From Fulvivirga kasyanovii (GTDB lineage: Bacteria > Bacteroidota > Bacteroidia > Cytophagales > Cyclobacteriaceae), in the NCBI RefSeq assembly GCF_009711405.1, contig NZ_SMLW01000676.1:1-64000 (forward strand): a DNA stretch of 64,000 nt, given 5' to 3'. Below are positions 44,049 through 54,200 of this stretch, in pieces. Made by a program: the position numbers and the translations under genes. The notes beneath the pieces are model-generated. The model worked only from the letters and a program-made list of their open reading frames with translations. It was not told where the DNA came from and searched no databases. Positions within the stretch are counted from its first letter, which is position 1. Every line of letters starts with the position of its first letter.

Positions 44049-45785
44049 TCATTTGCTGCCATGAACTGCCGCCCTAAGATCTTCACTTAATCGTTTGCCT
44101 GATTCTTCGAGAAAGGTAAAAAATTGTTTTTTCCGGCTTGGATGGTGAAGGTATTTTCTCTTGAACCAGGATTCAAAACTAATGGGTATTCGTTTTTCTC
44201 TTTTAAGCTTATTCTCGATCTTGATATATTCATTAATGCAGGCCTTAAACTCACCGATGTTCTCTTTTAAGAACTCCATTCCCAAAATTAAACTGTCAAT
44301 ACTTATCACAATCAAAGGCTTGATTTTTAATTTTTTACCGGACTTCTCAACCTCCTCCATAAACCATCGGTTTAGAATCTGATTCACACCCGGAGTAGTC
44401 AAACACCGATCCTGAACCACCAAGATTGGGTAAAAAGTGAGCTTTTTTAATTTGGCATTTGGATCAAACAGATGGTAATTTGATTCATAGTTTAAAATAA
44501 AGTCAGCTAGTTGCAAAACTGCGGATCGTTTCGGCTTCTTCTGGTTCTTAGTTTTTAAATACAGCTTATCCTTTAATTCGCTGATTACTTCTTCTGGATT
44601 GTAAGAAGTTTTAGCAAGATCCGCTATGAGCGTATCTTTATATTCAAAGACAAATACATCGTTCCATTTCCGGGTGTAGTGATCCGGCTTATTTTCCGCA
44701 TTAGTAAATACAGGGTTGGTTTCCTCCAAGTTTATAGCCTTTGGTTCAGAAAAGATTTCGTTTACATATTTTGTGCATAGCCACTCTTCAAAAAAAGCTT
44801 TTCCCAGCTTAGACTTTGTTAAAGAGGGGTCAATCTTCACTGCCTCTCCAGTTACGTCAAAATAGAGTGTCTTATAGATCTTTTCGAAGGTAAAGTCGCG
44901 AAAAAGGCTTAGATAACCATCTTGGGCATACTTTACTAAGGGGAATTTTTTTAGAAGCTTAAAATTGTCTTCAAGTTCTGTGAAAACCTCACCCGAAACG
45001 AAAGTATCAAAAAATTTCAGGTCCACTTTCTTTTCATTTCCTGAGTTCACTCTTACTCTAAAATCTCTCATGAAGCCCCAGGTAAAGCCGCTGAGTTTTA
45101 ATGGATATTCCTCCCATTTATTAAGTCCCCTTGTTCTTAAAAAACTGCCGAGAGCATTGCCATAATTTGATTTAAGAAATAGAAAAAACTCTACAGATTT
45201 CTTAAATTCCACATGATAGGTGTAGATGTATTCCAAGCTTTCATACTCATATGTGCCAATTCTATCAGTGACTTGATTTATTATTTGATTTTCATAGTCA
45301 TCATTAGGGGAAGTTTTTAACTTATCTATTCTCTTATGAGAGAATGTTAAATATCCTTTTAAAAATTCAAGGCTCAGTTCAGAGTGGAGTAAGTCACGTT
45401 GCTCTTGTTTTGCCTTCTCATAGTCGAAGATTCCATTTTCGAATATCTCGTGAGCGTATTTTGATAGCAGATGTTCCATAACCATAAATGAGGTATATGG
45501 TGTAAGCCATACGTATTTTATCTTCCTGCTTTTTCCATACTCTTTCAAAGCGTAAAGATTTTGTTTTGCAATAATGTTACTGGCGGGCAATATTATTGCA
45601 TCAAGTAGCTCAAACTGGCCATCTCCCTCTGGGCCAGTGGCGTAAAAGAATAATGAACTGTTGACCCACTCTACCAAACTTATTAGAATTCCACGTTTTG
45701 GAAGGTCTTTGAAATACTCATCAACAGTGCGCATTTCTTCATTAAATATTTCATCGAATCGAATAAATGTTGTCTGAAGAACCAT
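44049..45785 (-). CDS. Hypothetical 578-residue protein with a possible nuclease motif
   Basis: The product is soluble, helical and charged, without signal peptide or TM. 'RKWNDVFVFEYKDTLI' (about 366-381) has the Asp-strand-ExK spacing of PD-(D/E)XK nucleases, but the rest is not recognised. The length and isolation in a region of other nuclease-like genes suggest a defence-type protein. The start at ATG 45785 is the only long one; 'MRTVDEYF' (residue 18) is an alternative. Confidence 0.65.
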   Translation of the reverse strand: MVLQTTFIRFDEIFNEEMRTVDEYFKDLPKRGILISLVEWVNSSLFFYATGPEGDGQFELLDAIILPASNIIAKQNLYALKEYGKSRKIKYVWLTPYTSFMVMEHLLSKYAHEIFENGIFDYEKAKQEQRDLLHSELSLEFLKGYLTFSHKRIDKLKTSPNDDYENQIINQVTDRIGTYEYESLEYIYTYHVEFKKSVEFFLFLKSNYGNALGSFLRTRGLNKWEEYPLKLSGFTWGFMRDFRVRVNSGNEKKVDLKFFDTFVSGEVFTELEDNFKLLKKFPLVKYAQDGYLSLFRDFTFEKIYKTLYFDVTGEAVKIDPSLTKSKLGKAFFEEWLCTKYVNEIFSEPKAINLEETNPVFTNAENKPDHYTRKWNDVFVFEYKDTLIADLAKTSYNPEEVISELKDKLYLKTKNQKKPKRSAVLQLADFILNYESNYHLFDPNAKLKKLTFYPILVVQDRCLTTPGVNQILNRWFMEEVEKSGKKLKIKPLIVISIDSLILGMEFLKENIGEFKACINEYIKIENKLKREKRIPISFESWFKRKYLHHPSRKKQFFTFLEESGKRLSEDLRAAVHGSK

Positions 45786-46021
45786 ACTGGATAATTAAAA
45801 GTAAGATCATTTTTTTTGTTGACGCAATACCCGGCAGAATGAGCTGAAAAACTTTGTCCATCAGTCCAACGGTAAGGATTTGCTTTTCATAAAACCAACG
45901 GATTACAAATCCAGTAAAGCTAGTTCGGATAAGTTCGCCTGTCAATACCCAACCTTAGGTATATTCAATATAGTAGACATTTGTATTGCTAATATTTTTA
46001 GTAATTGCTAGATTTGAAGTT

Positions 46022-46378
46022 ATGAAGTTGGAGCCGGGATTATATAAAATAGCAGATAATTCACCTATTAGTAAGTGCTATTATCTACATGTTTACTACG
46101 AGGGGAAAAGGAAGCATTTTCAGCTAAATCACTATCATCCTGAGAAAGCAGATGACTTTGGTGTATTGCCATTAGAAGGGTTCCGTTTTGTCAAACGCTT
46201 AAAGCATCCTTTGGATGTCAGGAAAGTAAGGATAACCATAGAATGGCAGGATGGGGATGACGATACCTTTCAGGTTTCTATGACCAATGTTCAGATGATT
46301 CGTATATTGTTTGAAAAATTTCCGGAGATCGCTAGAGCCGCTGGAGCAAATCTTAAGCCTGGAAAAAGAGCCAATTAA
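46022..46378 (+). CDS. Hypothetical protein, 118 residues
   Basis: The start is set at ATG 46022 ('MKLEPGLYK'); a longer frame adds a hydrophobic stretch from an upstream start at 45986. The product is soluble and beta-rich, with acidic and basic patches ('EWQDGDDDTFQVS') and a basic C-terminus. No family is recognised. It lies alone between divergent and convergent genes. Confidence 0.6.
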   Translation: MKLEPGLYKIADNSPISKCYYLHVYYEGKRKHFQLNHYHPEKADDFGVLPLEGFRFVKRLKHPLDVRKVRITIEWQDGDDDTFQVSMTNVQMIRILFEKFPEIARAAGANLKPGKRAN

Positions 46379-46394
46379 GAAAATGCTCCCATTT

Positions 46395-46667
46395 TTAATT
46401 GTTTGGTCGAGATCGTAAAAAAGCTAATCCTTTTTCTGTCACATGGAACTCAAAACATTTACTCCCTGACTGCTCAACTCTGATAAAGCCATGCTCCTTA
46501 CAATAATTAATTGTATCCTGGGCAGTCCTTGAAGCAGATGCCAGTGTATCTGCAGGAATTAAAATGTAACCAGAAGATTGAGCCAAATCTCCCGGTGCTG
46601 ATTGAAGTAGCTTTATTAACTCAATAACTGTTAAACCCTCTTTTAATCGTTGGCCTATGTTGATCAT
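46395..46667 (-). CDS. Small winged-helix-like protein
   Basis: The 90-residue product has 'TVIELIKLLQSAPGDLA', 'TLASASRTAQDTINYCKEHGFI' and 'FHVTEKGLAFLRSR', the helix-helix-wing layout of small DNA-binding proteins where an incoming helix is followed by a 'T-x-K-G' wing. It may be a transcription regulator. It lies downstream of the beta-barrel gene with 28 bp between and may close the preceding operon. Confidence 0.6.
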   Translation of the reverse strand: MINIGQRLKEGLTVIELIKLLQSAPGDLAQSSGYILIPADTLASASRTAQDTINYCKEHGFIRVEQSGSKCFEFHVTEKGLAFLRSRPNN

Positions 46668-46695
46668 AACAACGAAAATAAGGATTTTGCCAGTA

Positions 46696-48498
46696 CTAAA
46701 ATGAATAAGAGTAAGTCAAAGTTGCCGTAATCTCACTAAAATTAGTTGCAGCCTCTCCGGTTTTGTTCAGGTAGATCAAATTTAGGCCTAGTCGATGACT
46801 CCCTGACCACTTTTTCTTTACTGCTTCATCCGCAAGACCTTTCTGTGCAACATTTTCAGGCAATGTTTCTCCTGTTGTCGTACTGTGCTCCCGATTTTCT
46901 TCTTTGATTTCCTCTTCCTTCTTTCTCAGTTTTTCCGGGGTCAAATTTAGCCCCAGCCGTACCGTTAGAACCTTTGAAGACGGATTATCTGAATACTCCT
47001 GCATGTTATAGGAGGTGGCCAATGTACTCCGTAGCGCTTTTTTCCACATGGATTTGGTTACTGAAATATTGGGGCCGATGGTGGTTGACTCAGCCATGCT
47101 TAATTCACTACGGTACATGCTTACCCCGCTGGATATACTCAAGCCAGAAGCGGAAACCATATACCTATAGGCAAGGTTACCATTGTAAAAATACGAGGTA
47201 TTGGTTTCGTTTATCTCATCGTTCTCATCACTTGACTCCTGGTATGAGCCTGTAAACAATACGGACTGCTTATTCTCTCTTGAACCAAACGAATAGCCTA
47301 ATGACATGGAACCATTTTTATTGACCTGATAAAAGTTAAGCGTGTCCAGGTCGTTTTGAAAGAAAGGGTCAAATCTTGGTCTTACATTGGTAAAGGTGGT
47401 GAAGTTGGAATAGGTGGCGTTGATATTCCAATGCTGATCAGGAATATAGTTGGCATTGAATGAAGCAATTACTCGTTCAGTAGAACTTACTTCTGTTTCT
47501 TCCAGGTTGTTCTTTTGCGTTCCTACATTAGCTCCAAGGGTCAATTTATTTTTCAAAGCCCTGACAGAGCCGCTGACCGTTAAGTTTTCCAGATCATCGT
47601 TAAAGAAATAAGCGCCCAAGGTATTAAAGCCGGGGTCGATTCTCTCGTAATTCAACTGCAATACATAGGTATTGCCATTGTAGGCTATGCTGGTATTAAA
47701 AGCATTGTTAAACTGGCTGGATGCCCTTGCTGTAAACAATGGTGTTTGCGCCAAAGTATTACCAGCATCAACTTCTTCACTTCGGATATCATGTGTTAAG
47801 GCGCTGGTAGCATATTCCATGTTGAGGCTGACCCTTTTGAACAATTGCTTTCTACCAAGGAAACTGATCACTAGGTTTTCCTTCGGTAATACCTCGTTTT
47901 GTACAGGCACGTATGGTATAGACCCCACCTCATCTTCCGCTTTGAATATAATCACTTCAAGACTATGTGCCTGATCATGATAACCAGCCTTCATACCATA
48001 CCCCATTCTTTTGAAAGCTGGCAAGTTGGAGGTAACGGCTAGTGTATCTTCCGGTACTGCTTTATTCAGTTCTCCATACATGGCACTGAACTGCCACTTG
48101 CCGGGCGTAAGCTCTACGCCAGCCCCTAAAAACACATGGCCTGCCAAGGTATATTTTGAAAAATTCATACTATTGTAGCCCAGGTAAGCCTTTACCCACT
48201 TGTATTGCGGAGTAATGCCATACCGGTTAAAGGGCTGGCTAAAACTTCGGTTTTGGTTGCTAAAACTGAAATTAAAAGGAATACTCCACCCGTAGATGTC
48301 CAGGTTCAGGTTTCCCGTGGTAAACCAGTTAAAAGGGTCTCTGCGATTCTCAATACCCGAGGCATTGTAAAAAACACCTGATGCATTCACAGAACCCGAA
48401 ACCTTGACCGGCTCCTGCTCTTTGAGGTTGTCAAGGTTTTGGGTTTGAGCTATGAGAGGCAGAAGAAATACTGATATAAAGAGATAAAAACGGATCAT
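46696..48498 (-). CDS. Outer-membrane beta-barrel protein
   Basis: The 600-residue product has a signal peptide ('MIRFYLFISVFLLPLIAQ') and many amphipathic strands with aromatic ends; it finishes in 'TLTYSYSF' with the terminal Phe typical of barrel insertion. It is a probable outer-membrane barrel of about two dozen strands. It follows a lipoprotein and the secreted surface proteins in the same operon-like run, so it may anchor or export them. The exact family is not recognised. Confidence 0.75.
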   Translation of the reverse strand: MIRFYLFISVFLLPLIAQTQNLDNLKEQEPVKVSGSVNASGVFYNASGIENRRDPFNWFTTGNLNLDIYGWSIPFNFSFSNQNRSFSQPFNRYGITPQYKWVKAYLGYNSMNFSKYTLAGHVFLGAGVELTPGKWQFSAMYGELNKAVPEDTLAVTSNLPAFKRMGYGMKAGYHDQAHSLEVIIFKAEDEVGSIPYVPVQNEVLPKENLVISFLGRKQLFKRVSLNMEYATSALTHDIRSEEVDAGNTLAQTPLFTARASSQFNNAFNTSIAYNGNTYVLQLNYERIDPGFNTLGAYFFNDDLENLTVSGSVRALKNKLTLGANVGTQKNNLEETEVSSTERVIASFNANYIPDQHWNINATYSNFTTFTNVRPRFDPFFQNDLDTLNFYQVNKNGSMSLGYSFGSRENKQSVLFTGSYQESSDENDEINETNTSYFYNGNLAYRYMVSASGLSISSGVSMYRSELSMAESTTIGPNISVTKSMWKKALRSTLATSYNMQEYSDNPSSKVLTVRLGLNLTPEKLRKKEEEIKEENREHSTTTGETLPENVAQKGLADEAVKKKWSGSHRLGLNLIYLNKTGEAATNFSEITATLTYSYSF

Positions 48499-48504
48499 TG
48501 AATT

Positions 48505-49398
48505 TTAGTAAATGGTAACCGTGTGATACTTCTCGGTGATAAGAGTATCTCCCTCGGGGTCAACTACTATTGGAGTGTATGTACCCGGAAGTACATCTTC
48601 TATTAAGTATCCAGCCTGATAAAAATCTATAAAATCCTTCCTTCCCGGCACAATCGTGAACTCTTCAAGAGGTATGGGGTCTCCGTTCAATGGCACTAAT
48701 GTAAATGAAAGGACATCTGGTGCATAGGAGCTAAAATAAGATACTGCAAGGGTATCCGGACGTTCCATATCAGAATTAATAGGTAGAGGCATGTACGATT
48801 CTAAAACCGATACTTTATTTTCTCCAGCCGCAAGTTTAAAGTGAGCAATATCGAAAGTTGCCTCAAGACCAAGAGATTTGCTCCCCAAACTCAATCTTGG
48901 CAACTCTATAGTATCCGACTCAAGGGGAAGACTAATGTTTCTCCCTCCAACGCTAAAATATCTTGCTGAGTCCAAAAACGACCGATCTTTGAGTACCACT
49001 GTTGCCCCATACCATTGCCCCACCTCTTTATCAATTATTTTGGCTATTGTGGTGAATTTGGGAGTCATGAATGTCGTATCGAGATGGGTTGTATTATCCT
49101 TCTCATTTACAATCTTTAGGTTAAATGCCGTTTCAGGAGACAAGTCGTAAGGCAAATCCACTGTCTCGGTATAACCATGAAATTTAATAAGCTGCTTGTT
49201 GTCTATTAATACGGTTAGGCTATCCTCAAAATTAGACGCAGTAATCGTTAGCCATTCACCCGGTAGGTATGAGTTTAGCCCTATTTCGACAGAAGGGGTC
49301 GTATCCATCGGATATGGCCACCCTTCATCTTCTGTACAAGAGGTTAAAGCAGATAGGAATGTAAGACCAATAGAAAAAAATAGTAAAAAGTGTTTCAT
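48505..49398 (-). CDS. Lipoprotein of the surface locus
   Basis: The 297-residue product has a lipoprotein signal ending 'FLSALTSC' (Cys21) and a beta-rich body with IPT/TIG-like strands ('YLPGEWLTITASNF'). It lies 6 bp upstream of the barrel gene, so the two are coupled. It is likely an accessory of the barrel on the cell surface or inner leaflet of the outer membrane. Confidence 0.75.
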   Translation of the reverse strand: MKHFLLFFSIGLTFLSALTSCTEDEGWPYPMDTTPSVEIGLNSYLPGEWLTITASNFEDSLTVLIDNKQLIKFHGYTETVDLPYDLSPETAFNLKIVNEKDNTTHLDTTFMTPKFTTIAKIIDKEVGQWYGATVVLKDRSFLDSARYFSVGGRNISLPLESDTIELPRLSLGSKSLGLEATFDIAHFKLAAGENKVSVLESYMPLPINSDMERPDTLAVSYFSSYAPDVLSFTLVPLNGDPIPLEEFTIVPGRKDFIDFYQAGYLIEDVLPGTYTPIVVDPEGDTLITEKYHTVTIY

Positions 49399-49429
49399 TG
49401 TATTTGTTTATAAAAGTTGTCTTTTTAAG

Positions 49430-50044
49430 TTATCTATATCTGGAAACAAGAATACCATCACTTGAAATACAATATCTGCCTCCGAATCTCCATAGATCAA
49501 AATAGTGATCAAGATTTACAGTCGTTTTAAGTAATGGCCGTCCTAAATACCATACCATGTTATAATCGGTAGTTAGACCATAAAATGCCTCAAATAATGC
49601 ATATACTTTTTTTTCGGTGGAATATTTTAATTCCGATATGGTGTCACCCACTAAAGCCATGTATTCTTCATACTGCCAATCTGTAATCTGGGACTTGCGC
49701 ACAGATTCAATGTCATCTATGTAATTCACAGGCTTAGCCAGAAACTTAAGTAATTCCTCTTCATCGATAAATTTCTTCTTTTCCTGCACATCTTTGAAAG
49801 TGCTATCTATTAGAAATGTTGCCATATCGTCTGGCTCTTCCAAATCAATAGTTTGCGTAGTGTTTCTTAATCTCAATTTCAGATCTTCACTATTTCTAAA
49901 ATATTTAAAAATGGCATCCAACTCTACATCTGATCTATATCCATTATCAGCATCACCTTCAAAAAACAAAGTGTAAAAATGTGATATGTCAAAATCTACT
50001 TTTCCTTCGCAGAAGTTTATCCATTCAATGAGTTGTTTATCCAT
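49430..50044 (-). CDS. Possible immunity protein, 204 residues
   Basis: The product is soluble and acidic with no signal peptide, and has no recognised family. Its place after the toxin gene and two other cytosolic genes, and its high content of Asp/Glu, are typical of immunity proteins in polymorphic toxin loci. It is AT-richer than the secreted-protein genes around it. Confidence 0.55.
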   Translation of the reverse strand: MDKQLIEWINFCEGKVDFDISHFYTLFFEGDADNGYRSDVELDAIFKYFRNSEDLKLRLRNTTQTIDLEEPDDMATFLIDSTFKDVQEKKKFIDEEELLKFLAKPVNYIDDIESVRKSQITDWQYEEYMALVGDTISELKYSTEKKVYALFEAFYGLTTDYNMVWYLGRPLLKTTVNLDHYFDLWRFGGRYCISSDGILVSRYR

Positions 50045-50087
50045 ATTTGTTTACTTGAAATGAGGGGAGAATAGCAAGCCAAAAAAA

Positions 50088-50546
50088 TTAATCTTCGAAA
50101 TAGTGTCCCTCAGCATCAAATCTTATAAGAAACTCTTCCAGAGAATCTGCAATTTTTTTGTCAAAATAATAAATCGCATTTTTCCCGTCTGTTTCTTTCT
50201 CAGCAATGAGTAAGTATATGCCCTCATTCACCTCAAAGAAAATTAGCTTATCACGATATTCTTCTTCCTCGTATAACTCCAAGTCTGGATCATGCTCATA
50301 AAAGTCTTCTCTTAAGTTTATACTTGCCACCTGTAAAGGAGACATAAGCCGATTAAAAGAATTTGTATCCTCTTTGTTTAAAAATCCATAGCCCACATCT
50401 CTATAAAAATCCTTAAGCTCACTTGGTAATCCATTAGCAAGCTTGTAGTTTGCTTCTTCGATTTTCTCCTTGTCAACAGCAAACAATCTGTGCTTAGACG
50501 CTTCATCTGAATTTACATACTTCTTTAAAAAATCGTATTTTGCCAT
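50088..50546 (-). CDS. SMI1/KNR4-family immunity protein
   Basis: The 152-residue acidic soluble product has 'ANGLPSELKDFYRDVGYGFLN' near residue 35 and a 'IYLLIAEKE...YYFDKKIADSLEEFL' end, the signature of the SMI1/KNR4 superfamily, a widespread group of immunity proteins that bind nuclease toxins. It lies two genes downstream of the AHH toxin and has AT-rich codon use. Confidence 0.8.
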   Translation of the reverse strand: MAKYDFLKKYVNSDEASKHRLFAVDKEKIEEANYKLANGLPSELKDFYRDVGYGFLNKEDTNSFNRLMSPLQVASINLREDFYEHDPDLELYEEEEYRDKLIFFEVNEGIYLLIAEKETDGKNAIYYFDKKIADSLEEFLIRFDAEGHYFED

Positions 50547-50630
50547 AGCTCATTATTCAAATAGTTCGTTAGAGCATGCATGCCTCCTTTATTTTTATTC
50601 GGTGTTTTCACAGAGCAAACTTTCCATCAC

Positions 50631-51284
50631 CTATAGAAACTTAATTCTGCCATATTCTTGAGTTTCAAAGCCATTTAAACCAGCTAAATGTAGATTATCT
50701 TTAAGCCGCTGGCTTATTAGTGGTATGTGAAAGAAATCTGTTATGGCTAGTAAATCAAATTCAGCAGCCGATTCATCAAAAACTACTTCCTTAATTTGCA
50801 TGCCTTTTTCAAAATTCAGGCTCTTTTTTAGACTAGCTAAATTGTCCCTTGATACAAAACTATGTTCAGTCAATGTCTTTCCACTAATTTTTTGGTACAC
50901 AATAACTCGTGACAAATCTTTTTCCAGGTAATGCCACATGTCAAAGACAAAATGGAACCAGTAGTATTCCAGTGACTTATTATTATGAAATATTTCCACC
51001 TTATAAGCCCGGTAGTCCGGCAACTTGTGGCTTTTAAGAACTTCTAAAAAATGTTCATCTATCAAAAAGCCAAAAGGCAATGGTGACCTTTCGAGAAAGT
51101 TTGTCACATTAGCCTCTGGATGAATTTCAACTTTGTATTGAGGTACAAAGTCAGCGAATTCATTCCAGCGAACTTTTCTGAAAGAATTTTCTCCATCTGG
51201 ATTATAGGTTAACATACTTTTCATCTGTGGATAATGTCCTATAACCTCTAAATTATCAGTAGATCCTATGGTAAAATATCTCAT
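50631..51284 (-). CDS. Likely cognate immunity protein (Imm11/DUF1629-like)
   Basis: The 217-residue soluble product follows the toxin gene directly (stop and start adjacent at 51284/51285) and resembles Imm11-like proteins in its C-terminal 'DLLAITDFFHIPLISQRLKDNL' and 'LNGFETQEYGRIKF' pattern. The direct adjacency makes it the first candidate to neutralise the nuclease. The family assignment is by eye. Confidence 0.65.
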   Translation of the reverse strand: MRYFTIGSTDNLEVIGHYPQMKSMLTYNPDGENSFRKVRWNEFADFVPQYKVEIHPEANVTNFLERSPLPFGFLIDEHFLEVLKSHKLPDYRAYKVEIFHNNKSLEYYWFHFVFDMWHYLEKDLSRVIVYQKISGKTLTEHSFVSRDNLASLKKSLNFEKGMQIKEVVFDESAAEFDLLAITDFFHIPLISQRLKDNLHLAGLNGFETQEYGRIKFL

Positions 51285-54200
51285 CTAATTAATCCCTAAT
51301 CGGGGGTTTATTTCAAATTTAAAGTAGTCATTTAGATTCTTATGAATCGAGTTTTTTGCCTTAAAAATCTCGTTTTTAAGTTCGGGTATCAATTGCTTCT
51401 GAACAAATTCATTAGCTTCCGAAAAACTGTATCCCGCAAAATCATTTTGAAAATCATCAAGTCGTTTCTGAATAAATTTATCATATGCTGGATGGTTTTG
51501 ATGGAGACCTACTTCTAAAGCTTCATCATAATGTTCTAATCCTAGAATACTCTCAGGCAGGTTAGGGTGAAAGCCATCTCTAGCTGCTGCTTGAATAACA
51601 GAATGATCTGTTTTACCCAATGGAATAACGTGATGTGCATCTACCCCAGCGCTAGTACCTAAGAAGTTCTTTATTTGACGTCGAAGATTTGATTTGGCAG
51701 CATCGGAATAAAAATCTATATTCCCATTAATCACTGACCATTTTAGCACCATTCTTTTGCTTCCAAGTACAACTGTTCTTGTTACTTCTGAAATACCTTT
51801 CGAAAGGTCATTTGCAATATTATACCTTCTAACTCCATTAATAAGCCCCTCGGCAAATTCGTCCAATGATTTTATCCCTACATTACCTGCTGCATCCTCG
51901 ACAATTTCTAAAGTACCTTTGAAAATATTCTTGCTATCATCAATGATATATTTAACACCAGCCAGTTTAGCCAGTACCCTTTCTACATCATACCGCCAAT
52001 AAATGTCCACAATTACGTCCTTAACTATTTTAAACACGTAATCTTTTCCATTTTTAGCAAGAACTATAATTTCATTTGAGGCCTTGACAGCAAATTTAAG
52101 CCCCGCAGCCTTCGCAGCATTTAATGCTCCAATTGTTGCTTTGCTCAGAGCCGCGAAGTCTATGACTTTTCCAGCTATTTTCACAACCAATCCGGTTACA
52201 GCTACTTTGGCTAGAGCCTCAGCAGGAATAACATCCAACACAGCAAGCGCCTGCTCCCAACCAGCCAGTTCTTCTTTTGTTCTGTAGTGTTTACCCGTTA
52301 CCCAACCATATATGGCCGGTGCTCCTGTTGGTGCGGTAACGATGTCTGCAACAATCTCGGCAAAGCCAACTTCCCATCCCTCACCACGGGCGATTCGGTC
52401 ATCCTTAAGCCTAAGCCAGTTGATAGTATACTCTTTAAAAGATTCAACTGTAACCTGATTTGCCTCCCAATAGGGCACCTTATAGGTAAAAGCAAGTAAT
52501 TCGAATGTGGCCTTTTCGCTTAGCTCATCAGAAAATGTCCACTCCATTTCAGTACTGAAATCCTGGCTAAATACAAGGTCGGCTTTGACTTCGCTAAATG
52601 TCTGGTAGTGGTATGACTGGGTATTTTCATATCCTTGACGGTCAAGGTATTCCTCCATTATAATTGCCGCCTTTTTCCAATGAGGATACTCCCAAAAGAA
52701 GTCTCTCCAGAAGGATTCTTCAAGATGATCATAAATAACCTTTTTACTGGTTTCCCATTCATCTTCACTAAGTTGGTCTTTAAATGCCGTTTCCTTATCA
52801 GTTATTTGACCGATAATCTCTTGAAACTTGTCAGCGTCTGACGGGTCTGCATTTATACTTTCCTTTAGCTTACCCGGTGATTCCATCAATGTCGGTATTG
52901 CTTCATCAACCAAGCCTTCCAGCACAAATGCTTTGTCTGAAAAATAGTCCGAAAGAAGAAGCATTCTAATTTCCTCTTCGCTCAATGGTCCCTTTCCATT
53001 GGTAGCTAACCAATTATTGATCTCGACTGATAATTCTTCAAGGACTTCAACGATAAGCTTTTCCTGAACATCCAATGGCTGTTGGTTATCTGAATTTCCA
53101 GTGTTATCTGAATTTTCTCCACTGGAAACATTTCCATTTTTATCAACAATCCAAATATCACCAGAGCTGTCAGTAAACCTGACATCCTTCTTTTCCCCGG
53201 TTTCGGGATCAACCGGCTGATCGTAAGTATGTGTTGTTCCATTTTCATCGGTCACGGTAATTACCCCATCATCACCCACTGTCACATCACCAATCTCACC
53301 ATCATAGGTGATATCCTCACCGTCAAAATCATCCTCAGAACCATCATCCTCACCGCCAGAACCATCCTCCGTATCGGTTCCATCGTCATCATCTTCACCT
53401 TCCCAATTCTCAATTAAACCATCTATACCATCCGAAAGGGCAACGACTTCACCGGCCACTACCTGGTAGAGTTCGTTCACCCGGATGTTGTCAAACTTCA
53501 CGGCTATATTGAAGCCAAGGAATGGTGTTTCAATTGATCCGTAGCCTGAAAACACGCCATCTCCACCTGTCACTTTGGTAAGCCTCATTTTGAAGTCACC
53601 CACGGCAAACACTTCTCCACGGATGGCAGATATGAGTGGTGTAGTATTTAATGGCTGTTGCAGGTCTTGCGGATCTCCGCAGGCAAAGACACGTGGCGGA
53701 TAGGTGGTAAATCTTTTAGTTTCTGTCCATGAGCTGACAAATGCCCCCCTTTTACTACCTATGCGTACTTCATATTGTGTCTGCGGCATCAGGTCTTGCA
53801 GTACTACATACATGCTGTCCGCCAGTTGCGCATCAGGCGGGAGCTGTAGTTCTTCCACAAACCATTCAGCCTGTGCATTGTCAGCCAGCCTGTATTCTAC
53901 GGTATAGCCGTCAGGCTCCAATGAAGGTGTCCATGAGGCCATACCCATATTTTCAGTGATTCCCCAGGCTCTGAATTCACTCGGTTCTGGCAACGGCACT
54001 TCATCCTCTGCTACTTTGAAGGTACACACCTTGCTGTAGCCATTGTTTTTGAATCTGTCACGCCCACCAAGGTCTATGGCCTGCACCTGCCACACGTATT
54101 CCATACCAGGAATCAAAGGAGGTTCAGCTACTCCATAAAGGAGGCTGGTCTCGGCAGTCTGTATTTCGTAGATAGGGTTGCTGCTTAATACAATGTCTGC

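Noticed and set aside
45751..45945. 64-codon minus-strand frame upstream of the 578-residue gene
   Set aside because: It overlaps the start of the larger gene in another frame and shows no motif or start signal.
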